Shown here: positions 20,851 through 27,500 of the stretch, piece by piece | Position numbering within the stretch: position 1 is the stretch's first letter | Layout of the letters: each line of letters begins with the position of its first letter | Origin: Cristatella mucedo | Lineage: Eukaryota > Bryozoa > Phylactolaemata > Cristatellidae | Assembly (NCBI GenBank): GCA_009760855.2 | Contig: WPIO01000085.1 | Span: forward strand, 1,677,501-1,705,000 | Reading direction: 5' to 3' | DNA: 27,500 nt | Notes under the pieces: generated by a model | Told to the model about the DNA's origin: nothing | Databases searched by the model: none | The model's input: the letters and a program-made list of their open reading frames with translations, nothing else | Program-made: the position numbers and the translations under genes

Positions 20851-21160
20851 TTGAGCTCGGAATTCTAAAAATTTCCTTACGAATTCTCCGATCTCTGCGA
20901 ATTCCGATTCCGATTACGGGCGACCCAGCGGATTTCGCCGAGAATGGCGTGCGCGAAATACCCGCGCCGTCGTCTCGCCCGCCAATCGTTAGTGGCCGGC
21001 GCGAAAAAGCGAAGCCGCCGCAGCAAAGTTCAAGGTAATCAGATGTGCGACGCTCGCTCTCGTCAGGAAGTGAGTCGCCGAGGTCGCCGGCTCGAATCCT
21101 GAAGCGGCGGCGCGATCCTCCATTGCCTGCCGCACGCAAGCGATGGGTGCTAGCCGTTAA

Positions 21161-21163
<3 letters not shown>
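20851..21163. other. non-coding, with a segment duplicated at 21309
   Basis: A 40-bp stretch containing GCGAAGCCGCCGCA and CAAGGTAATCAG (about 21002-21042) recurs at about 21311-21350. No gene recognised. Confidence 0.5.

Positions 21164-21225
<62 letters not shown>
21164..21225. repeat. (CT)n microsatellite
   Basis: A pure CT run of about 60 bp. Confidence 0.98.
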
Positions 21226-21227
<2 letters not shown>

Positions 21228-21334
21228 CTCTGTATGTAAAACGAGGCTGTTAAATAAGCTAGCATTCTTTCGCTCGTCGACGGCCGGCGTAAATTCAACA
21301 TCCGGTGGCACGAAAGCGAAGCCGCCGCAAGGTC

Positions 21335-21382
21335 AAGAAGGTAATCAGCAAGGTAATCAGCAAGGTAATCAAGAAGGTAAAG
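21335..21382. repeat. 11-bp tandem AAGGTAATCAG repeats
   Basis: AAGGTAATCAGC-type units recur at about 21337, 21349 and 21361, followed by a shortened AAGGTAA. Each unit contains AAGGTAAT, a 5'-splice-site-like string. Confidence 0.8.
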
Positions 21383-21845
21383 GCCAGGGACGGTTCGGCG
21401 GCTTCGGCGGCTTCGGCGGAGCGGTTCGCTCGAGCCGGTGCACTGCAGCGCCGCCCTCGGCGGAAGCGACTGCACGCACGCAGGCTGAGCTTTGTGCTTT
21501 TTTTTAACTTAAAAAAGTTTTTTAATTTAAAATTCTCACTGACGGATTTCAGTTAAACTGAACAGGACAGGACGCTCGCGCCCAAGTGGATCCGCGCTGA
21601 ATTCTAAACGGACCTTTCCGAGTGTTTTAGAGTGTTCTCATGTGAAACTGTGTGGTCGGGGCACGTCTTGATTTTCGATAGGCGTGGCCAAAGCATGCTG
21701 TGTAGGCCTCGAAAACCTTAAAACACGCTTTGATAGAGGAATTCTTTCATAATCACCAGCAAAATTGCATTGGCTGGGCGCAAGCAACCTCTTGACGCGT
21801 GTCAATTAAATGTGGACATTCACTGCTCTCTCACTATCACTCTGC

Positions 21846-22042
21846 AATGACACGAGTAAAAATGTTCGTTTAAAGCACCCGTACTGTTACACTTCTGGGG
21901 ATACTACGGCTGACCGGCCAGCTGACCGGTCAGCCGCTACCAGAATTAGTGAGAATTAAGCGGAAGTAGCACTAAGCAGTAGTATCCCCAGAAGTGTAGC
22001 AGCGAGGGTGCTCTAAGCGAACTTTTTCACCGTGGCGCCATT
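21846..22042. mobile_element. MITE-like element with ~62-bp inverted arms
   Basis: A 20-bp perfect inverted repeat (TACACTTCTGGGGATACTAC at 21888-21907 and its complement at 21979-21998) extends outward with moderate divergence to about 21846 and 22042. Shared outer features are AATG, GTTCG and AGCACCC. The interior (21908-21978) holds a nested palindrome GGCTGACCGG..CCGGTCAGCC. There is no coding capacity. Possible target-site duplications were not resolved. Confidence 0.72.
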
Positions 22043-22420
22043 ACTAGCGCCTGACGTCCGCTCAGACCGTCTAGACCGGAAAATACCGGTGAATCTCAAA
22101 ATAGTGCCAAGACGGCACAAATAACGTTTTTTCTTTCTGGAATAATGGCTATTTTCTATTCAGCGTATGCATTAGGATGAGAAAAACAAAATTTTTACCC
22201 GAGGACAAACAATTAATTGAAATCTCTTACTTGGCATTATCAGCTACGAAAAGTTCCTCGATTATAGGCTCCTCTACAAATTTTGAAGTGCGTATTCCTG
22301 TAAGGCTGTTCGTACTGTTAAGGAGGCGATTGAAGTGGATTCACTTATTTATTTAGTCAGTTAATGTTTCGGTACGTAAGATCGGCCAGTAACTTGTATA
22401 AGTGTGTATAAATATCCATT
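22043..22420. other. non-coding, no recognised feature
   Basis: Balanced-composition sequence without repeats or coding signals that I could identify. Confidence 0.4.
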
Positions 22421-22421
22421 C

Positions 22422-22882
<461 letters not shown>

Positions 22883-23413
22883 ACACTCAGTCTAATTTGA
22901 TTTATAATCGCAATATTTATATTTTGACGATCGAACCTTCCACGTCCGTCCAGAGCTAGGCTGCAAGCGCAGCCCTCGTAACGGCGCTCAGAGTCTCAGC
23001 CGACTCACGGCAATTATTGATGACGCCTGAACCTTGTAGCGCGGCTAGCGACGAAGAGGCAGCCTAGCGTACCTCAAGCCCGTATCCAGCCGTATCCACA
23101 ATGCCGACAAGTCTATTTGACAGCAGCGGACGGTTACAGGCGCTCAGCAGCGGCGGTGACGTCCACCGACGGCTCTGCGGCCCAGTGCTCAAATCAGCTC
23201 CAATGATGCCGTCGCCGAGTCTGGAATTCCAACTGCTCAGGGCGCCGGCTTTTCATACGACCTTAGCAATAAACTATAATATCGTGTAATCGCATAATCG
23301 CCAAAAACAACCGTCCGCCATAGCTCGGCTGGTTTAGCTGGCGCCGCCGTTTCAGTGCACGCTATGGCCGCTGTTGAACGCCCGTAACCCTCCGCTGCAG
23401 TCAAATAGATGTC
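22883..23413. other. non-coding; possible degenerate tRNA-like head near 23318
   Basis: No gene recognised. At about 23318-23345 CGCCATAGCTCGGCTGGTTT then AGCTGGCGCC resembles the 5' half of a tRNA (A-box-like TAGCTCGGCTGG). A weak TGTTGAACGCC lies at 23373-23383 where a B-box might sit. This is too weak to call a SINE firmly. Confidence 0.3.
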
Positions 23414-24320
23414 TATAATAATAATAATAATAATGTACTTGATAAAGCGCCCTCAGAGAAGTTAATCTCTTTCTAGGCGCTTTATATTTGTTGCAATGGG
23501 AAATGCAATTAAATGGTAAGTAAAATCATGTTTGAAAAACAAACAAAATGAATAACATGGTTAGGGGTGACATGCACAGGGTCAGCATGCAAATGTGGTT
23601 AGTGGCAGCATGCACAGTGTCAGCACGCATAAGCACGTGAAGGATGAATCACAGGGATCCACTAAATGCTGTCCTAAATAGGTGTGTTTTTAGGTTCCTT
23701 TTAAATGTGGTCAGGTCAAGGGATGTTCTGACGCAGGTCGGGAGGGAGTTCCAGGCTTTGGGAGCATACGAACTAAATGCACGGTCTCCAAAGGTTTTGA
23801 GGTTTGTACGAGGTATTTCTAGACTGTTGGATTCCGAAAAGCGGGTGGTACGATGCTTGGCCTGATGGGGGAGTATGCCGGAGAGATAGGCTGGAGCCAT
23901 AGAATGAAGGGACCTAAAAGTGAGCGACAAAACCTTGAAGTCAATCCGTTGCTTGACTGGTAGCCAGTGCAGGTCGGCGAGAAGTGGAGTAATGTGGCAA
24001 CTGCGACGCTCACGGCAGACAAGCCTAGCTGCCGAGTTTTGCACCAGCTGCAATCGCCTGATCGCACATGCCGGTAGGCCAGTAAGCAGTGAGTTGCAGA
24101 AGTCGAGACGGGATGTCACGAATGCATGGACCAACTTGGACGTGGTATCCTTATCTAAACAAGCCCGAATTTTAGCAATGTTATGAAGCTGAAAATAGGC
24201 GGATTTGACCGTGGTGCTGATATGGTCGTCTAACGAGAGGTCGCTTTGGAATATGACACATAGATTTCGAGCTGATTCGACAGGGGACATGCTGGCAGGA
24301 GATATGTCTAAGCTATGGAT
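23414..24320 (-). mobile_element. 5'-truncated LINE (CR1/L2-like) with intact ORF2 C-terminal part
   Basis: This is the best preserved retrotransposon in the window. On the minus strand an open frame runs through 24290 to a stop at 23649-23651 without interruption. It carries the conserved C-terminal region downstream of the RT catalytic motifs: SARNLCVIFQSDLSLDDHIS, then FQLHNIAKIRACL, SRLDFCNSLLTGLP, RLQLVQNSAARLVC, HITPLLADLHWLPVKQRIDF, LPHQAKHRTTRFSE, LKTFGDRAFSSYAPKAWNSL and TTFKRNLKTHLFRTAF. A ~215-bp 3' UTR and a tail ending in GCGCTTTATCAAGTAC and (ATT)n follow (23414-23434 on the plus strand). The catalytic RT core and endonuclease are missing because the copy is 5'-truncated at about 24320, so it cannot move itself. 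The uninterrupted frame suggests a recent insertion. The clade is CR1/L2-like by sequence feel; exact assignment needs a search. Confidence 0.92.
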
Positions 24321-24715
24321 ACGGTCTTGTTATGCTGCCGTACTGCCGGCCTTCGTCGCCGCCATTGTCGTGCTACTGTCGGCCTATATTCGAGCATTGG
24401 TGCTGCGCCTACAATTCGCCCGCCGTGCTAGAGGGTTCAGGCGTCGCCATTATTCGTCGCGCGTCGACTGAGCGCAAGCCCCGTTTGTTACAAGCGCTGC
24501 GTCTAGCGGCCTAGTTCTGATCGCAGGTGGAAGCCGCACACAGTGCTTGTATAATGACGCCTCCAAGGTAGCGCAAAGAAATGCTTTATCTGTGTCGTCA
24601 TTATTATCCATATTGTTAAAAATTATGAAATAATCCTTACATCATTATAATCAATTAGGATCATCATTATTATTAACCGCGGCGTAGTTACTATCATCAC
24701 GCGCGAGGTCGCGCC
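24321..24715. other. flank between the LINE and the Rab8 promoter
   Basis: Mixed DNA followed by an AT-rich ATTATTAT patch (about 24597-24680). No gene recognised. Confidence 0.4.
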
Positions 24716-24719
24716 GCTA

Positions 24720-25045
24720 GCGTGCGCAGGCCGTGACCCGGACCGCAGGTCGCAGGCGCGACGCGGGCTCGCTGTCTCGCGTCGAGCGCAGCGAGAAGTG
24801 AGCGCGCGCGCGCGCGCGCCGCCGCCGCCGCCGCCGCCAGTGTCGGTGGCGAGCCGCCGAGCAGCGCTCGCACGCTGCGTCCTCGCAGCCTGCGTCCTTG
24901 CAGAGTGCGAGCGCTCGCGCGTCGCCCCGCCCCCCAGTCGGCGGGAGCGATGCATCCGGTCGTCTTCGTACCTCACCATCGAAAAGAGGCCGCTCTGTGT
25001 GACGCATACACTGGGTGTTTCCTGTGACTCGTCTCGGCCAGATTA
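24720..25045 (+). promoter_or_regulatory. Rab8 CpG-rich promoter / 5' UTR region
   Basis: The 325 bp before the Rab8 start codon are strongly CpG-rich, with (CG)n (about 24801-24817) and (CCG)n (24818-24837) runs and a GC box (CCCCGCCCCCC, 24925-24935). No TATA box is evident. The composition and position suit a housekeeping-type TATA-less promoter and 5' UTR. The transcription start was not determined. Confidence 0.6.
24950..25027 (+). other. upstream ORF in the Rab8 5' region (25 codons)
   Basis: An ATG at 24950-24952 opens a 25-codon frame (MHPVVFVPHHRKEAALCDAY..) ending at TGA 25025-25027, in the same frame as the Rab8 start and 18 bp before it. If transcribed, it could dampen Rab8 translation. 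It also shows that the Rab8 frame is closed just upstream, which fixes the start at 25046. Confidence 0.45.
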
Positions 25046-25169
25046 ATGGCGAAAACGTACGACTATCTCTTCAAGCTGCTGCTGATCGGAGACTCCGGCG
25101 TGGGAAAGACTTGCGTGCTATTTAGGTTTTCAGAAGACGCTTTCAACGCCACGTTCATATCGACCATCG
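25046..25169 (+). CDS. Rab8: Rab8 small GTPase, first coding exon
   Basis: Encodes the first 41 residues plus one base of codon 42 of Rab8, a membrane-anchored GTPase that directs post-Golgi vesicles to the plasma membrane and cilia. It starts [20 protein letters not shown], essentially the animal Rab8 N terminus. Rab10 (MAKKTYDLLFK) and Rab13 fit less well. The P-loop GDSGVGKT occupies residues 15-22 with the Mg-binding Thr22. [16 protein letters not shown] reaches switch I with the effector Thr40. The start is set by an in-frame TGA at 25025-25027. The exon ends at ATCG|GTGCGT, a consensus donor leaving phase 1, so the next exon should begin with the rest of the Gly codon and IDF. That exon, with the other G-box motifs and the C-terminal prenylation cysteine, lies outside the window. 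The frame reads on into the intron by chance to 25600. Confidence 0.95.
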
Positions 25170-25707
25170 GTGCGTATCGGCTGCGGCGACCCGCCGCCGT
25201 ATCTCGCCCACCTCGGGCTGCCGACTTCCGTGCCGCTTATAGAGAGAGCGCCGCTCGGGCGGCTACGTTTCGCCTCCCGCGTTCGCGAGCCACAGCCGCC
25301 GCCGCCGCCGCCGCGCCCAAGTTGTGCTGTCGGGATTCGGGAGCCTCGGACCCGCGACGGTCTTCGCGGCCGGCGGAGGCCGTGCTTCCGCCGGCCGCGG
25401 GAGCGAGATCGGCTGGACGCATTAGGCTTTGGACGCTTCGTCGGCCGCCGCGCGGCGGCGCGTCCAGCAGCGATAGGAAGAGTTGCCTCGCTAGCGCCGC
25501 ACGAGCGCCGAGCTTCGGCGTTGGCTCGGCCGCACGCGACCGACGGGCCTTGCTACGTTATACGTGGGCCAATCTACGCTGCTTCCACTGCTGCAGCTGA
25601 TGCAGCTGGGGTAGCTGCTGGCGAATTTCGGGCACGGTTGGCGTTTGACTCATCGTAACCCTCGAACGACGAGGCGCAGCTCCGGAAGCGGCAACGCTGG
25701 CGGAAGC

Positions 25708-25877
25708 AGTGTTGCACGCCTGGCAGTGTTGCACGCCTGGCAGTGTTGCACGCCTGGCAGTGTTGCACGCCTGGCAGTGTGTCACGCCTGGCAGTGTTGC
25801 ACGCCTGGCAGTGTTGCACGCCTGGCAGTGTCGCACGCCTTGCAGTGTCGCACGCCTGGCAGTGTTGCACGCCTGGC
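25708..25877. repeat. 17-bp minisatellite, ten copies
   Basis: The unit AGTGTTGCACGCCTGGC is repeated exactly ten times (170 bp). Copies 5, 8 and 9 vary (GTGTCACG, TCGCACGCCTTGC, TCGCACGCC). Because 17 is not a multiple of 3 and the unit has no stops in several frames, the open frames here are artefacts. Confidence 0.97.
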
Positions 25878-26650
25878 AGTGGCTTGGCGGCTCGAGGTGC
25901 CTCTGGATTTGTCGCCCGGGAGTTGGCTGGCTTAACTCGTGACAGACGTTTGGCTGCCTGCGGGCTAGGGGTCAGCTGAGACCGAGAGTGACTATGCTAC
26001 CTTAACGTCAGACAGCGTAGTAGTACCAATTCAGTCGTCTTTTACCGGCGCTGTAGCTGTGCTGTAAGTGGCCGAAGCAAATGCCAAAGGTTGTTGTGAT
26101 AACTGTAACTCCAGCAGAGCCAAGTTTCTCGTGCTTGATACATTCGAAAGAGAACAAATGAAAGATTACCACCGAAAAGCTGGCCAGCTGGCACTTTCCC
26201 CGTGCAGAACAAGCTAGCCCATGGCCTGAATGTAGGACCTGCACGGGCAACAGAGAGAAAGAGAGCAAACGAGGGAGCGAGCGAGACGGATGAGGAGAGA
26301 GGGGAGAGTATGAGGGAAGGCAACAGAAAGTGAGGGAGGCAGAGATGGATGAATGAATTCCACATTTAACGGCGATCCTCTATAGGTCAGCTGCACGAGG
26401 CGTGAATAGTGAGATTGCATGCGAGACAGCATAGTTCGTGTGCTTACACATTTCACTGCATTCGCCTCGTGACTTCTCTGGTGAAAGGGTTCACTTGCAC
26501 AGTTTGTTCTGGTCGATCGCTGGCTGGCAAGGCCCACCCCAACTTTGCAATCAGCACCAGCGATGACTTGGCAGTGCTATCTCTCTCTGTGGTGCGTGCG
26601 GAACGCTGTGTATTTTGGCATATAAGCAACACTACCGTGGAATATTAGAT

Positions 26651-26734
26651 TGCCGTTTGAACTGTGTGCAGCTTATTTGTAACGGACGGCATTGCTGTTT
26701 GAACTGTGTGCAGCTTATTTGTAACGGACGGCAG
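26651..26734. repeat. 42-bp tandem pair
   Basis: TGC(C/T)GTTTGAACTGTGTG.. through ..TTATTTGTAACGGACGGCA occurs at 26651-26692 and 26693-26734, almost identical. Confidence 0.93.
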
Positions 26735-26989
26735 TTAATCACGGTACCCCAGAAGCTGGGAGAGACAGAGTGAACGACGGATGTGAAGTGGAGCCTGGCC
26801 GAAGGGGGTGTGAGGGCCAATGAAGCCGAATGCTTGAGGGGTGAGGCAAAGGCGAGGCTAAGGCAAGATCTGGAGAGACCCGGAAGAGGAGGTTCGTCGT
26901 AGTCTCTAGGGAAGTCGGTGTGGCTCGCTGTGTACTCGGTTCGTTACCCAGGTAACTGGCAGCAGCTCGGCTGCATTATCTGCATCGTC

Positions 26990-27110
26990 ATCACGTGCTG
27001 CACGTGATCGCCATCGCGTGACATCGCGATCGTCGATGCTCGACATCGTGATCACGATCACGATTATCATGATCGTCACGATCATCGTGACATCGCGACA
27101 TCGTGCCTAG
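26990..27110. repeat. ATCG/CGTGA low-complexity, palindrome-rich block
   Basis: The block starts with a perfect palindrome ATCACGTGC-T-GCACGTGAT (26990-27008) and continues as degenerate ATCGTGAC/ATCACGATC units on both strands for about 100 bp. Two E-boxes (CACGTG) lie in the first palindrome. Confidence 0.85.
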
Positions 27111-27112
27111 GC

Positions 27113-27500
27113 TTGTCTATCGTGAGCGGCATCGTGCCTAGGCTGCAGTCTGCAGTTGCCACATCGCTTGCATCTCTTTTTGCCGATCTGCACTGGCTTC
27201 CATTCAAGCAGCGCATCGACTTCAAGGCTCGGTCACTTACGTTTAGGCCCCTTCATCCAGCTTACCTACCAGGAGATCGACTGCCCCATCAGGCTAAGCA
27301 ATGCACCACCCGCTTTTCTGAATCGAATCGTTTAGCTACACCTCGTGCCAACCTCTGACCGTATTCTTTGAAGACCGTGCCTTTAGTTCGTATGCCCCCA
27401 AAGCCTTGAACTCACTTCCCACTTATGTCACGACATCCACTGACTTGATGACACTTAAACCTGCCAGGCTAAGCAACGTACCACCTGCTTTCATATGATT
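27113..27500 (+). pseudogene. decayed LINE ORF2 C-terminal fragment, plus strand
   Basis: A plus-strand frame carries LFADLHWLPFKQRIDFKARS, then LTFRPLHPAYLPGDRLPHQA and CTTRFSESNRLATPRANL before a stop. After a frameshift it continues FEDRAFSSYAPKALNSLPTY and VTTSTDLMTLK. This matches the LINE at 23649-24290 (same order) with small deletions and a frame change. At about 27460-27495 the CAGGCTAAGCAA..CACC.GCTTT segment appears a second time, out of order, so the copy is also rearranged. It lies in Rab8 intron 1, sense to the gene, and runs off the window. Confidence 0.85.

Larger units (their letters stand above)
25170..27500 (+). other. Rab8 intron 1 (5' part)
   Basis: Begins with GTGCGT and shows no Rab8 exon 2 (no IDFKIRT-like frame) to the window end, so the intron is at least 2.3 kb. 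Its first ~500 bp stay CpG-rich, then it holds a 17-bp minisatellite, a 42-bp tandem pair, a purine-rich patch (26240-26345), an ATCG-rich palindromic block (26990-27110) and a LINE fragment. Confidence 0.8.

Noticed and set aside
23318-23385. Second tRNA-derived SINE
   Set aside because: The A-box-like part is reasonable but the B-box is weak and no shared tail or second copy is visible in this window.
25046-25600. 184-codon frame starting as Rab8
   Set aside because: Only the first 41 residues are Rab8; the rest is a read-through of the intron after the GTGCGT donor at 25170.
25708-25877. CRISPR-like array
   Set aside because: The 17-bp units are directly adjacent with no spacers, and the genome is animal.

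Overview
The window is animal nuclear DNA, probably from an invertebrate with a repeat-rich genome. The evidence is spliced exons with GT/AG borders, a Rab GTPase exon of animal type, 5'-truncated non-LTR retrotransposons ending in (AAT/ATT)n, one tRNA-derived SINE, and very many microsatellites. CpG looks undepleted by eye over most of the GC-rich parts. The species cannot be named from this window.

Host coding sequence is very sparse. At the left end (374-606) is what looks like the last exon of a small GPI-anchored Ly6/uPAR-like (three-finger) protein. At the right end (25046-25169) is the clear first coding exon of Rab8. It has a CpG-rich 5' region, a short upstream ORF and a consensus 5' splice site, and the rest of the window (25170-27500) is the start of Rab8 intron 1. 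These two genes have no visible functional link. I could support no other host gene; the many long open frames sit in stop-free simple repeats or GC-rich DNA.

Layout: 1-2100 Ly6 exon, a 440-bp CT tract and candidate poly(A) signals; 2100-4430 fragments of a LINE, a tRNA-SINE and TA/TG repeats; 4430-6240 non-coding DNA then a 440-bp alternating purine-pyrimidine block; 6240-11470 CpG-rich DNA with CGG, GA and E-box minisatellites and an RFX-type X-box; 11470-14530 short tandem repeats, CTCF-like motifs and AT-rich DNA; 14535-16065 a LINE 3' end on the minus strand beside a decayed LINE endonuclease-RT linker on the plus strand; 16065-18150 CpG-rich DNA with several near-perfect palindromes; 18151-18854 a 700-bp CT/CG decamer repeat; 18854-22420 AT-rich tandem copies, hairpins, another LINE end and a MITE-like inverted repeat; 22422-22882 a 415-bp (ATAA)n array; 23414-24320 the best preserved LINE copy (minus strand); 24720-27500 Rab8 promoter, exon 1 and intron 1, with a 10-copy 17-bp minisatellite and a decayed LINE fragment.

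The most interesting signals are: (1) the 3' tail of a tRNA-SINE resembles the 3' tail of the resident LINE, suggesting that this LINE mobilises the SINE; (2) an unusual density of perfect or near-perfect hairpins, one made from an inverted copy of adjacent LINE sequence; (3) an oppositely oriented pair of LINE pieces that fits twin priming; (4) tandem E-box (GTCACGTG) and CTCF-like motif arrays, and an X-box with no gene visible beside it. I found no clear new gene system.
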